A stretch of DNA of 64,000 nucleotides from Chondrilla cf. caribensis (lineage: Eukaryota > Porifera > Demospongiae > Chondrillida > Chondrillidae), in the NCBI GenBank assembly GCA_964020155.1, contig OZ026550.1:947501-1011500 (forward strand), given 5' to 3'. Position numbers and translations under genes: made by a program. A model generated the notes under the pieces. That model was given only the letters and a program-made list of their open reading frames with translations, had not been told where the DNA came from and ran no database searches. Each line of letters starts with the position of its first letter. Position 1 is the first letter of the stretch. Shown here in pieces: positions 1-11,192 of this stretch.

Positions 1-275
1 TCTCAAAACTTGTACCTTTGCCTGTTGTTGTTAAGGAGGTGGATCCCCTCCCACTAGGGGGATATCCCTGGTCTGCACTCTCAAATGAGTCGATATGTAT
101 CACGGGGGAGGATTCTCGTACAGAGCGATCTTCTACAGTACTGGTCTCCGAGGACATTGTCACACTGGATGTCAATGTTCCTGTGGTTGGATCAGTGCGT
201 GAGCGGGTGGCTTCTGTCGTCGGTACAGTTGACGTAGGGGGTGATGTCAACGTTGTCACTTCGGGTGAGGACTGA
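1..275 (-). CDS. Partial 3' exons of a Rab-family-like gene (linker), cut by the window edge
   Basis: On the minus strand one frame is open from about 275 to 45 and encodes a Ser/Thr/Pro-rich low-complexity segment ending in an acidic stretch that includes VIHIDSFESADQGYP. The last 45 bases (1-45) match 51,391-51,435 closely. There the minus strand encodes TSLTVTGKGTSYE just upstream of the Rab GTPase exons; here it would read TSLTTTGKGTSFE in a different frame. This suggests the linker region of a paralogue of the 48-51 kb Rab gene, with its GTPase exons lying left of the window. The change of frame means either a splice junction between 40 and 75 or a small indel. The plus-strand ORF over the same bases is most simply the antisense shadow. 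Confidence 0.35.
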
Positions 276-699
276 CGTCGGCCATTTTCCGCCCAGTACT
301 GAATATCGTCACCAAGAGCACTAGCCAAGGGAGTGACCGACTGAGTGGAGGAAGAAGCACAAACCTGCTCATAGCAGACACATGGTCAATCCCATACATG
401 TTTTACACAGAGAAACCTGTACACAAAGAACACCTACCAGCTCAGAGGATATTATACGTAAATATTATGAAGATGTATAAAGGACACTCCAATTACAGTC
501 CAACTTGCTTAGTAAGTATTTTGAAGGGCACACCAAATCTGTACTTCTTATCAGAGGTACTTACTATCAGTACTGGTTGACATAGTGTACATGAGCTAGG
601 GACTGAGTGAAGTGTACTCACTAACCAGGAGTGTGTACTAACCAGGGTACTTACTAAGCAAGTTGTACCATACTTACTATCAGTACTGGTTGACATAGT

Positions 700-2142
700 G
701 TACATGAGTGAGGTGTACTCACTAACCAGGAGTGTGTACTAACCAGGAGTGTGTACTAACCAGGAGTATGTACTAACCAGCAGTGTGTACTAACCAGGAG
801 TGTGTACTAACCAGGAGTGTGTACTAACCAGGGGTGTGTACTAACCAGGAGTGTGTACTAACCAGGAGTATGTACTAACCAGGAGTGTGTACTAACCAGG
901 AGTGTGTACTAACCAGGAGTGTGTACTAACCAGGAGTATGTACTAACCAGGAGTATGTACTAACCAGGAGTGTGTACTAACCAGGAGTGTGTACTAACCA
1001 GGAGTGTGTACTAACCAGGAGTGTGTACTAACCAGGAGTGTGTACTAACCAGGAGTGTGTACTAACCAGGAGTGTGTACTAACCAGGAGTGTGTACTAAC
1101 CAGGAGTGTGTACTGACCAGGAGTATGTACTAACCAGGAGTGTGTACTGACCAGGAGCATGTACTAACCAGGAGCGTGTACTAACCAGGAGCGTGTACTA
1201 ACCAGGAGCGTGTACTAACCAGGAGCGTGTACTAACCAGGAGCGTGTACTAACCAGGAGCGTGTACTAACCAGGAGCGTGTACTAACCAGGAGTATGTAC
1301 TAACCAGTAGTGTGTACTAACCAGGAGTGTGTACTAACCAGGAGTGTGTACTAACCAGGAGTGTGTACTAACCAGGAGTATGTACTAACCAGGAGTGTGT
1401 ACTAACCAGGAGTGTGTACTGACCAGGAGTGTGTACTAACCAGGAGTATGTACTAACCAGGAGTGTGTACTAACCAGGAGTGTGTGCTAACCAGGAGTGT
1501 GTACTAACCAGGAGTGTGTACTAACCAGGAGTGTGTACTAACCAGGAATGTGTACTAACCGGGAATGTGTACTAACCAGGAGTGTGTACTGACCAGGAGT
1601 GTGTACTAACCAGGAGTGTGTACTGACCAGGAGTGTGTACTAACCAGGAGTGTGTACTAACCAGGAGTATGTACTAACCAGGAGTGTGTACTAACCAGGA
1701 GTGTGTACTAACCAGGAGTACGTACTAACCAGGAGTGTGTACTAACCAGGAGTGTGTATTAACCAGGAGTATGTACTAACCAGGAGTGTGTATTAACCAG
1801 GAGTGTGTACTAACCAGGAGTGTGTACTAACCAGGAGTGTGTACTAACCAGGAGTGTGTACTAACCAGGAGTGTGTACTAAGCAGGAGCGTGTACTAACC
1901 AGGAGCGTGTACTAACCAAGAGCGTGTACTAACCAAGAGTGTGTACTAACCAGGAGTGTGTACTGACCAGGAGTGTGTACTAACCAGGAGTGTGTACTAA
2001 CCAGGAGTGTGTACTAACCAGGAGTGTGTACTAACCAGGAGTGTGTACTAACCAGGAGTGTGTACTAACCAGGAGTGTGTACTAACCAGGAGTGTGTACT
2101 AACCAGGAGTGTGTACTAACCAGGAGTGTGTACTAACCAGGG
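700..2142. repeat. 17-bp minisatellite array, about 85 copies
   Basis: The unit GTGTGTACTAACCAGGA is repeated head to tail for about 1.44 kb. Variant units include GTATGTACTAACCAGGA, GCGTGTACTAACCAGGA and GTGTGTACTGACCAGGA. The GCG variant forms a block of about seven units at 1170-1275 and recurs near 1890-1925, which fits local unit-by-unit spread. There is no coding potential. Confidence 0.97.
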
Positions 2143-2478
2143 TACTTACTAATATAAGTAAGTTGCCCTGTAGTGGCATACAGAGAACAGAGATCTGATA
2201 ATATTTGTATACACAGATGTACGTATGTACGTACGTACGTAGATCTGATTGTAAACAAAAACAAGACCACCCTACCATGCCTACTTGTAAGCAATAATTA
2301 AATGTGAACAAACATAACCCAAACAAGCGAATGTAGACGAGTAAACAAAATGGCTCTAGTGGTAAACAACAACCCAATCAAATAAAACAACAAGCAAGTA
2401 CTGCATTCCTAACTGTGAACAACCAAAGGTAAACAAGGCAGTGAAAACAAAATCTGAACAAAAATGGCCATAACTTAC

Positions 2479-2638
2479 TCCTCGTCTCATGTTAGGAGGA
2501 GTGTCCTCTCTACTACTTCCAGAGGATCTGTCCTCGGGTGACCTGCTGCGTCTTTTGGCCTTTGGAGAAGAAACGTTAGTCCTGTTCCAGTTATCCCTTG
2601 AGTATTTGAAGTCGTGTTTGAATTTGTTAGCACCTTGA
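2479..2638 (-). CDS. Candidate internal exon, basic Ser/Arg-rich segment
   Basis: The minus strand carries a clean acceptor (CTTCCACTCCCCACACAG) followed by about 53 open codons and a consensus donor (GTAAGT at 2478-2473). The encoded segment is basic and Ser/Arg-rich (includes PKAKRRSRSPEDRSSGSSRE), like the disordered linker encoded at 51.14-51.35 kb before the Rab exons. It is probably part of the same minus-strand gene as the fragment at 1-275. No catalytic domain is visible. Function is not recognised. Confidence 0.45.
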
Positions 2639-2660
2639 CTGTGTGGGGAGTGGAAGAACA

Positions 2661-2666
2661 GTGTGT

Positions 2667-2711
<45 letters not shown>

Positions 2712-2839
2712 TGTGTGTGTGTTTGTGTGTGTGTGTGTGTGATGATAAGCCAGTACTGATAGTAAGTACCTCTGATAAGATGTACAGATTTGGTGGTCCC
2801 TTCAAGGTACTCACTACGCAACATTGACTGTAGTATAAC

Positions 2840-2905
<66 letters not shown>

Positions 2906-2907
2906 CA

Positions 2908-2942
<35 letters not shown>
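2661..2942. repeat. Two opposed microsatellites, (GT)n then (CA)n
   Basis: A (GT)n tract with CT and TT interruptions occupies 2661-2740, and an interrupted (CA)n tract occupies 2842-2942. Part of an inverted-repeat copy sits between them. The two opposed tracts could form a hairpin. Thr/His and Cys/Val ORFs over them are artefacts of the dinucleotide. Confidence 0.95.
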
Positions 2943-2945
<3 letters not shown>

Positions 2946-3030
2946 CCTGAAGCAAGTGGAAATGAAGGCCTTGAAGATTTACACAAACAGAAGAAACATT
3001 AGACAGTGTCTTACTCACCTCTAGTACGTA

Positions 3031-3090
3031 CATTACTAGGAGGGTGGAATGGAATTATATTCAGCTTCATTCTCAATCATACCCGTGACA
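3031..3090 (-). other. Exon-like minus-strand segment, paralogue of 11,193-11,247
   Basis: On the minus strand this segment aligns with 11,247-11,193, and both end at a shared CTAGAG followed by GTGA. The downstream copy has a good acceptor (TTCTTTATTCTCACTAG) and reads MKNEVEQIPLNPPSCGLE. Here a 1-nt length difference changes the frame, so coding status is uncertain. It could be a short early exon of the minus-strand Rab-like gene. Confidence 0.3.
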
Positions 3091-3299
3091 GTGAAGGAAC
3101 TTACTGATTACTTACACATGTAAATATTTTCAAATGCACCAATTAAGAAGGCAAACGTGCAAATGGGACCATTTCCTGATAAATACACAAAGCTTAATCA
3201 CTTAAGGTTCACCAGGTCCACCAGGACTGAACAGGTTCTAACCAGATCCCTTTTCCTTTCTATAATCAATTGTAATCTTCAAGTTATGCAGTGGTCATA

Positions 3300-3900
3300 T
3301 TGAATGGTCCTACCACTTCGAATGAGCTCCCTCCGAGTCTGTATTCACAGTTGTGTATCTGGATTTAAAGCGATGCAATATTTGCGTGAATAAATGTTCA
3401 TACAAACGAACGTCGCTCACAGCTGAAGTAACAATTACAACAGATGAACACTGAGGTTTGGGTCCAGGTATTTTCAGTCGCAGTACTTTCGGCGATGGTC
3501 CATCCGAAGCTGGTCACCTCGTCAGAAGCTAGACAGGGCGCAAATATCCGTAAAAGATTCGTTGATCCGTTGGCAGATCCTTAAACTCAAGTGATGCTCA
3601 TTGCAAACGTTGTTCAAGTGAAAGGAACTTCAAATACAAGGTTCTGAGGTAGGAGACGCTGAAAATGACTGGATGTTTCCCAGCCTTCCTGTACGCCATT
3701 TTGAAGACCAAATAATGGGGAAAACCCTCTACTTTCCAGGTGGCTGATCCTCAATTGAAAAGCTACACGTTCGTTAGTGGATCCAATCGTAGAGTCTATG
3801 ATCCAATGGAGAATAGAGAGTCGTGTGTCTTCGATCTTTAGCAAAACACCAGAATGACTGGAATGAGCAAAACATGCCAATTAACACGATGTGAGCTGAA
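3300..3900 (-). other. Duplicated 5'-region of a minus-strand gene (copy A)
   Basis: About 330 bp around 3,320-3,690 match 12,110-12,500 at roughly 80-85% by eye, including a minus-strand ATG in AAAATGGCGTACAGG (here) and AAAATGGCGTTTACG (12.49 kb). Both copies read MA(Y/F)(R/T)K(A/S)GK(H/Y)PVIFSVS, then stop about 33 codons in. The exon-like segments at 2.5-3.1 kb lie downstream on the same strand. It may be a first exon plus promoter, but the protein is not recognised. Confidence 0.35.
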
Positions 3901-4680
3901 GGTACGTATTTGTGTATACTGTATTAGCTGTGGTACAGTTTGCTGACCAACCATTTATTGTGAATTATATGCTGTATTAATTACTTGTTATGAGCTAATT
4001 ATTATATTTAAACCAATAATAATAACTATTATTATTATAATTTGTATATCTCATAAACATCTAATCTTTCTGATGTTCTCATGCACTTAGTGGAATTGAG
4101 GCATACGTGCATGTATATCTATAATTATGTATTTGATAATCTGCAAATCATGGATGATCCATATTTAGTTATAATAACCATGCTCAAACTAATATCTAAG
4201 AACTCCAACTCTTTCACATTTCAGAGTTATTGTAATGGGCACTAATTGGAGCCTGTCATGTACCATCCACCATAATATGTGGTCCGGGGGGAATCAGATA
4301 TTACTGGAAATTAATATTCAGTCTGGGGCCCGGGCCCGGGAATGGGGGGAGGGGGTGAAAATTGTGTGCAAGTCCTTATACTAAAGTATTATGTTTTCAT
4401 ATGGACAGTTTACGAAATATATATAGTAAGCATTCATATATTTCTTTTCTGCTATCAGTGTATATAGAGACATCCGATCCTATATTTGCTCTATTTCCTT
4501 TCCTATATTTTTGTAATATAATTGTTATTTAACGAACTCAATCATAATCCGAAAAGTAGGTTAACCAGTTATAACGATAATCGAATATACATAATAGCAG
4601 CAATAACATTAGTACTACAAATATATACACTATTAATATAATAACAGTATATTTTATAAAGAAACAATTTCAAAATTATG
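3900..4680. other. AT-rich intergenic stretch, no gene seen
   Basis: Very AT-rich DNA with short TAA/ATT runs and one G/C-rich knot near 4,320-4,365 (GGGGCCCGGGCCCGGGAATG), a near-perfect palindrome. No coding frame or RNA gene is recognisable. Confidence 0.5.
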
Positions 4681-4751
4681 CAGGGAATTTACTACAAATA
4701 CAATACAATACAAATTTTGAGTGCTCTTTATATTATGTGCATTCATTAGTT

Positions 4752-6287
4752 TTAGTCAGTGTCGTCGGGATCCTCTTCTGCAATACTGACTTCCTCATTT
4801 TGAAGCTGTCTGTAGTTTTGCAGTTGGTCGTGTGCGACATGAGAAATGATGGTTGCCTTGACGGGATCTTGAGGATGAAGCTTGCGAACAGCACGCCCAA
4901 TGAACTGAGCAAAATAAACCCTGGACTGAGGCTGGACATTACGGAGTATTCCAACAACTGAGACATTCTTCCTGTCAAAACCTTCAATCGGTCGAAAGAT
5001 GACAACTACCACACGAAGCTTTCCTTCTTCAAAATCTTGGCGAACCTTTTTCTCATCCTTACTCACGAACGTTTTGCACTCGCCCTCCTCTCCTACTATA
5101 TTCCACAGGCAAGCTATTGCCTTAGCATCATAAATATCTTTAGCTAGTATCATTCCCTGGTGTTTGTGCTCTGCGTCATGAACATCATGTTCATCCAATA
5201 CACTCTTCATTTTCACCAATACATGCTGCAAGAATGGAGAAATATCTGCACATGAATTCAAATTTGATATTAATGTTAATTATTAAGGCATGAGACATTG
5301 CATGAAATTCTTACATTAACTGTCATACTGAATATGAAATTGTCTATATCGTCAAACACAAAGTAAATAATTATTATAAATGCTTAATATACTTACCAGC
5401 ATTTGCTGCATTCGTTCTGCATCGAGGCCATCAATTCTTTTCAACGGGTCAAAGACACTCATTACTTTTTCTCCAAGCAACTTGATTACCTCAAGCTTTT
5501 GATCATGCTCTCCAGCTTCTGGTACTTGATAAAAGCACGTATCTCGGATGATTCCTTGTTTTATGGCATGGTCACGACTCAATTCATAGCATGGACGCTT
5601 GTTGCCAAGGATGTACTTCCCTCTATTGTATGGTGTAGCCGTCAGGAAAATGATTCTGCATCCTTTAAAATGCCTCACAATCTTCTTCCAGGTCTCAGCA
5701 GGGTAGTGGTGGGCTTCATCAACAATGACCAGCGAAACGCGCTCTGCTGGAATCTGACCCAGATCCACTTTAGAATTCGCGCCAAATTTCTGAACGTTGA
5801 CAATAATCAACTCCCTACTCTGGAAGGCTTTAGTGATCCTATCGGTTTTCGTGATCAACTCGGCATTCGGCATGTAATTCTGACGGTCGTCTCGTGTGAA
5901 AATGCCTCTACTTTCAAGAAACGTACTTTGGTCTAGATCGTCGGAGAAGAAGTCTCTATACTGTTGCTTGGAGATAGTCTCCGATGGAGTAACAACCAGT
6001 ACCTTGTCGTTGTCTCCACAGCAGTAAGCGGCTAAAACGGCAATTCCCGTCTTCTCTGTTCCGGTTGGAAGAACCGCCAAAGAAATATTTCGATATTCGT
6101 CATCATTGCCGTCAGGGTTTCGTAAATCTTCTTCAAGTTTCAAAACTGCATCCAACTCATGTTGATAAATCCCTTCTCCGCTTGTAACGTTGCTTAGCAC
6201 TTGATCTGGATTATCAGTCAAGGCATTCAGAAGAACCTTTTTTTGTGAAACAAACTTGGAAGAACAAGTGTTAGCTTGTAATGGCAT
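4752..6287 (-). CDS. SF2 helicase, ResIII/DEAD-like, copy 1 (two exons)
   Basis: ATP-dependent nucleic-acid helicase of superfamily 2. Exon 1 is 6287-5397 and exon 2 is 5225-4752. Donor CTG/GTAAGT and acceptor TTGCAG/CAT are both phase 0, giving about 455 residues. Visible motifs: motif I region LPTGTEKTG, Ia VVTP, motif II VDEAHH, motif III LTATPYN, and in exon 2 the C-terminal lobe with motif VI FAQFIGRAVRKL. The Walker A here has Glu where copy 2 (21.7-24.3 kb) has Gly (GTGKTG), which should harm ATP binding. The ORF is otherwise open. The start ATG lies in MPLQAN and both copies share it. Motifs resemble the ResIII/type III restriction helicase branch. CARD exons exist elsewhere in the window, but none is joined to this gene. 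Confidence 0.85.
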
Positions 6288-6289
6288 GT

Positions 6290-7075
6290 TTACTTACAGC
6301 GCACTAAAAGTGAACGAAGTACAGTACTGATCTCCCGCTTTAACCATAGCCCCTTAATATCTATTGTTATATTAAAAGCGAACGAGTTTATATAGTTACT
6401 GATCACCCCTTCAACCACAGACCCTTGTTATAAAATACCTTTGCCTTACCTTTGTTTATGTAGGCTAACCGCGAAGAGGTTGGACCATGCTAAAATTTCT
6501 CTCGATTAAGGGTTTTACCCGAATCTTATCTAACACAGTGTATCTGTGGTTCTAATAATGGAATTTGTCAATGAATTATCTATCTTCTCCAACGTTTCCA
6601 CCAAGTTAATGTGGCTCCAATATAACATTTCTTTATTCCAATCTACACCAATAATAATGTCTTCAAAGCTTTGGTGGATCTGAACCACCCAGTTGACCTT
6701 ATTCTGAGTTGATGTAGCTAGCTATTCTTGATCAATTCCCTGTAGATTGTCGATCAGAAAGTAAGGATTGCCAAGCTGGTCATAAAGTAAACAATAAGGC
6801 TTAAATTCTTCTATACCTCCTGAAAATGTCATCTTCAGGTTATCTCGATTAGGTAGGGTCTCCAGATAATCCATGTGAGTTCCCACAAATGTTGCGGAAC
6901 TTCAGTGAAGTCAAGATCAACCCAGAAATTGATACCACTGGTTCCTCCTTGTCCTCCATCAAATCGGGATTGCAGCAAAAGCTCTGGAGAGATGCCAGCA
7001 GTATTTCATCCCTCTAGTTCTGCCCTTCAACCGTGCTGACCTACCGAGGAAGACCAGTGTGTCTCCGCTATGTTT
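6290..7075. repeat. Upstream block shared with helicase copy 2
   Basis: The sequence upstream of the helicase start matches 24,275-25,570 in blocks: 6,290-6,350 with 24,275-24,345, and 6,480-7,000 with 25,060-25,560. The duplication therefore reached at least 0.8 kb beyond the gene, and copy 2 gained about 0.6 kb here. Short direct repeats (7,016-7,075 and 7,186-7,250) follow. Bases 7,085-7,175 resemble the 3' flank of the helicase copies (21,650-21,720), perhaps a third broken copy. Confidence 0.7.
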
Positions 7076-7463
7076 TTAGAAGCTATTACAAAAGTAATGT
7101 GTGTGAATCACTACAAAATGTAAACAAAACATTTGTATAATATATTTTATTCTTAATGTATATGCAGTTATTAGTTTTACTCTCATTTCTCTGGTTTTGC
7201 CTTTCAACCATGCTGACCTACCATGGAAGACCAGTGTGTCTCCACTCTGTTTCACACTGGTGTTTTCTGAGCAGTCTGGACCGTTTTGTAAGTCAAATAC
7301 GTGCAACCTCCCTCTAGGGATTATCCCTTATTTGGTTGTACATCTAGCGAACCAACATCACAAGGTGTCAGGCAATGAAATGTGGAAGATAGATCCTTAC
7401 AACAGCGATTATATTCATATCGTATTCGATTGTACAACATTTGCCATTTAACAGGCTGGACAC

Positions 7464-7679
7464 ATGGAGCTGGCCATTGTGCTAGCTGAAGACTTCCTTT
7501 CCTCATCTATGGAATTGGAGAAGAAGCAATGGAAACACCATTTACTTTGCAGGGACATTTGCCGGACTGTAACTACAGCTATCAACAGCACCTATGAACA
7601 GATGTTTGGCAGGCAGTTTGCAGGAAAAGCGGGTTCCTGTCCCCCTGTGCAGAGGGTGGTCCTCACCTTGCATTCTTGA
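7464..7679 (+). other. Unrecognised 71-codon open frame
   Basis: An open frame begins MELAIVLAEDFLSSSMELEK. It is more balanced in composition than nearby noise ORFs and sits a few hundred bases upstream of the CARD remnant at 8.14 kb. No domain is recognised. It could be an exon of the dead CARD gene or chance. Confidence 0.2.
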
Positions 7680-8015
7680 AGTCAACAGAATCAGCTAAGT
7701 GCTCCATTAGAAAGGCCCTGTTGTCAAGGAAGCTGAGTTCTCAAGAGAAGATCTGGTTCTCACCTGTACTTGTAAAGAGTGAGGTTGAGGTGTGTGTGTG
7801 GGGGGGTTGGGAGTGTGGGTGTGTGGGTGTGTTTATGTGTGTGTCAGTGAACTCGATATTGTAAGATGTTGTATGTTGATCAAAAACTTTTTCATCCTTT
7901 AGTTCTCCCTGTTAGAAGATGTCCATGGTAAATTTTGGATCATGGAGGAGATTTCTGACACTAAACCATCCAGGGATGGTAAGTTCTGTGCTAGCACGGA
8001 TTAAATATATGAATG

Positions 8016-8020
<5 letters not shown>

Positions 8021-8079
<59 letters not shown>
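8021..8079. repeat. (CA)n microsatellite before the CARD remnant
   Basis: About 30 CA units directly precede the CARD-exon remnant. The same order, (CA)n then CARD exon, is found at 42.8, 43.66 and 63.03 kb, so the microsatellite travelled with the exon. Confidence 0.95.
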
Positions 8080-8081
<2 letters not shown>

Positions 8082-8141
8082 AAGAACACAAACATACACA
8101 GAGAATTCTTGAATGTAATACAGTTGCCTTGTCTACCTTCG

Positions 8142-8455
8142 GAATAGCCCCATTCAACCAGGAGACATTCATGGAGAAATACAGGGACAGGTTCATGGAG
8201 TATGTACCTGCTGACGCTGTAGTGTACAAATGGGAAGTTCTACCACATCATTGATGAGAACACTTTTGATGCAGTAAAGAAAGCTCCACCTAGTAATAAA
8301 TGGTCCATTCTGTTCAGATACATCAGAAAGAACGGCTCACTGAAAAGTATCAGGAAGATGTCTGATTTCTTGATAGAAACAGGAGAACATGGTTATTCTC
8401 ATGTCAAGTCCCTCGGTGAGGACATGAGAGAGGACCTCAAAAAATATTCATGAGG
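8142..8455 (+). pseudogene. Dead receptor-type CARD exon
   Basis: Closely related to the two CARD exons of the receptor gene (42,932-43,261 and 43,823-44,152); it shares FMEKYRDRFMEYVPADAVV. Three lesions are visible against those copies. The acceptor CTTCAG/AATC has become CTTCGG/AATA at 8,137-8,145. A 1-nt insertion near 8,239 (AAGTTCTACC for AAGTGTACC) shifts the frame. The 3' end has TTCATGAGG where intact copies read TTCATCAATGG, giving a stop and removing the GTCAG/GTAAG donor. It is an orphan exon with no ectodomain or ZU5/Death exons nearby. Confidence 0.85.
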
Positions 8456-8689
8456 TTAGTACAAGCTGAGTTGTTGTGTGTACTAAAATATAAACCTGCA
8501 AACTGGCTTGCTATATCAGGTAAGTAACAGTGGATCCTCTATTGAAGGACTTTCCCAGTAAAGGACACCATAGAAATTACCTCAGATTATCCTATAGTGC
8601 AAATACATTGTTCACTTCTGAAGAGTGGCAACCTCTCTACAGTGTTCAAGTTTGTCATTTATAGAGATGTTCCACTGTAGACCAGTTTG

Positions 8690-8940
8690 CATATGAACAA
8701 ACACAAACCAATGACTGTACAGCAAGTACACACATTGTACACTTGACTCCAAACACACATATCCTGTGCACTCAAACTACATATACCTTACTAAGTATGT
8801 TCACATGAGCACACTGTTATTCAGACTGAGATGTACAGTATGTACACACACTATGCCTGTAAACATACACCTCATGTACTTTATGTATACCAGTGTTGGG
8901 ATGGTTGATCGATATGGCATGAGTGTGGGTGTTCAGAACA
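8690..8940. repeat. Block shared with 30,150-30,400
   Basis: Sequence around ACACATTGTACACTTGACTC through ATTCAGACTGAGATGTACAG is shared with 30,200-30,340 in the same orientation. It is noncoding and marks another old duplication between the left and middle parts of the window. Confidence 0.6.
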
Positions 8941-8944
8941 TTTG

Positions 8945-9830
8945 CAATTGATAATCTATAATACTTTTTTCAATGACAATTACTTCTCCTATTTGCCTTA
9001 TCAATATTTCATCATTGTCCCAGAAGGTTCAGATGAATTTTGAGTTAGTTATCATAGGCACTGATGAACATATACCAGCCACAGGAATCAATCTAGTCTC
9101 ACTATAGATGAAGGTAAACTACAGCATAATGTTTAACTCATGTCTCTTTGTCTATCACTCGTGTTGTTTGTTATTGTTTGCATTCGTTTGATTGGGCCAT
9201 TCCTTGAATGTAAGAATGTTTGAAGTAGACTTACAGATGTGTGTGGAATATCCCATTGTCCTTGTTTACACAGCAGGTGAAGGGAGTGATCTTGAGATAT
9301 GAGCTGACCTTGCCTTGTGGTACCTCATAATGAGATTCATATATGACCACCCACTTCATAGGTTAGGAAGTCACTCCTCTTGCACCTGTGTGTTTACCTA
9401 TGATTATGAACCTACCAGTCCATGTAGACCTGACACAGTGTTCAATAAAATTTCAAACTGTAGTGTGGTACGGTATTAATATTACAATGTATACGCTAAT
9501 ATGCTATACAAAGGCCTATGCACAATTCATAATGATCATTCCACCTCACCCCACCACCTGTGAACCAGTGATTTGCTGTGTGTATGTAACATTTCATGTG
9601 TACATATTACTTCACACTGCAGGAATAATATAGTACAGGATCTAGAAAAGGTCTAGTATACTGGATGCAACAAACATTGTATAACTTTGCATACTATTGT
9701 GAAGTTTTGTTTTTGGTTAACATTTTGATTATTTTGTAACAATAACCTCTATGAATTGTAACCAATCACAATTATATATTGCAAATCCTGTATATACTAT
9801 AATGATACACGTAATCACCATACGTACATA
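8945..9830. other. Intergenic stretch, no gene seen
   Basis: Ordinary AT-rich sequence with short chance ORFs only (9,388-9,633 and similar). No splice-bounded exon, RNA gene or repeat is recognisable. Confidence 0.4.
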
Positions 9831-9835
9831 TATAT

Positions 9836-10235
9836 TTGGGCTGGGAATCGGTTGAAATTATCAAATCGATAATCAGTACACAGTAATCGATTGATTAATT
9901 GATTAATCAAGGGAAGTAATCAAGTGGATGTAACCAGAAACCACTCCCACTTTATTAGACTGTCATCCATTAGATGTGAAGTGAAGGCTACAGAGTCCTT
10001 TTCACAATTCAGGTATACTCTTGAAGTACGAAATAGAACCCATGGAGTGAAGGTTTTGGGTAATAAGATGGAGGTGGCTCCCTGGTCTACTCACTTAATT
10101 GCTTCCTGTGATTAATCGATTTGCTTGCACTATTAACGATAATCAGATTTAAAATGAATATTGATTGATTAATCGATTAATCAATCAATATTCATTAATT
10201 TTTTAACATTAATCGATTAATCGTCCCAGCACATA
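9836..10235. mobile_element. Non-autonomous element rich in ATTAATCGATTAATC palindromes
   Basis: About 400 bp bounded by GGCTGGGAATCGG on the left and CGATTAATCGTCCCAGC on the right (inverted GCTGGGA/TCCCAGC ends). Interior ends carry long ATTAATCGATTAATCAAT palindromes. The conserved core (CCACTTTATTAGACTG, CCATTAGATGTGAAGTG) recurs at 22,580-22,945, and in part at 34,880-35,060 and 56,570-56,760. It encodes nothing. The ends hint at a hAT-like MITE, but I could not fix a target duplication. Confidence 0.7.
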
Positions 10236-10745
10236 TATATATATTCACATTAAGTATAATTATTATAAATATTGTACGTAATATAATAATCTGTATAATA
10301 CATATATGCAATAATATTTTTCATAACATGCATTATAGCAAAATTATAGCTTGGAATTTATATATAATATTATATATAGCTATACTGTACACACGTATAA
10401 CAGAAAAATAACATTTTGCAGAATTTGAAGGTAATTTCTTTACGATTTTACTTTCAATCAATCATTTTGCAGTATACGTATATTAATTTTGCAATTTGTG
10501 TGTTGATATTTCCATTTGAGAGGATTTCGCAAATAAATATTTGTGAATTGGGTCAAATTGCATAAAATTAGATGTTTTAACCTCACAAAATATGCTCGCT
10601 ATACTGTACGATACATTATAATAAGAACATATTTTATGAATTTGCAAAGCAATACTGAGATAATGAGAATACTAGTAATTATTGAAATAATGATTGATAC
10701 GTACACAAACTGCAGCTGGTGATACACATACAATGATTTACAGTA
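10236..10745. other. AT-rich intergenic stretch, no gene seen
   Basis: Dense TATA/ATAT-rich sequence without coding signal or recognisable repeat family. Confidence 0.4.
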
Positions 10746-10948
10746 TACTCATAACAAGTTAGATGACACCGGATTCAATCCAACCAAAGGTCCAATTGGT
10801 AAATGAATGATTATCATTGCTGCATTACAGCAATAAGGACCTCTTATCAGTGATTGAATCGAATGAAAAAATAAAATGATTGAACAGATCAATGAGGTTG
10901 ATATGGAACACAAATGTATTTTGCAATTGCAATGCACACAAATACAGT

Positions 10949-10950
<2 letters not shown>

Positions 10951-11013
<63 letters not shown>

Positions 11014-11071
11014 ACACGCACGCGCGGACACACATACATACACACACACACCACACGCGCGCACACACACG

Positions 11072-11144
<73 letters not shown>

Positions 11145-11153
11145 ACACACACA
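10951..11153. repeat. Compound (CA)n microsatellite
   Basis: About 200 bp of CA repeats with CGCGCG, CATA and CCA interruptions. It lies just downstream (in minus-strand sense) of the exon-like segment at 11,247-11,193, as the CA tract at 2,842-2,942 does for the paralogous segment at 3,031-3,090. Confidence 0.95.
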
Positions 11154-11192
11154 GAACTGAAACATTGTAGTTACTTACAGTGTCTTTTTCAC

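Larger units (their letters stand above)
505..2815. repeat. Inverted repeat pair flanking the 17-bp minisatellite
   Basis: Bases about 510-580 (GTAAGTATTTTGAAGGGCAC onward to CAGTACTGGTT) reappear inverted at about 2748-2815, with few mismatches over about 68 bp. A partial third copy lies at 640-700. The pair encloses the whole minisatellite. It may be the terminal repeats of a transposon whose interior has expanded into tandem repeats, or two unrelated copies of a short element. Confidence 0.6.

Noticed and set aside
700..2142. CRISPR-like array
   Set aside because: 17-bp units are contiguous with no unique spacers, in clearly eukaryotic sequence.
3614..3880. 88-codon minus-strand frame
   Set aside because: Frame is not conserved in the paralogous block at 12.5 kb, where the ATG of the other frame is.
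5403..5936. 177-codon plus-strand frame, repeated at 23,391-23,924
   Set aside because: Antisense shadow of helicase exon 1, with no domain of its own.
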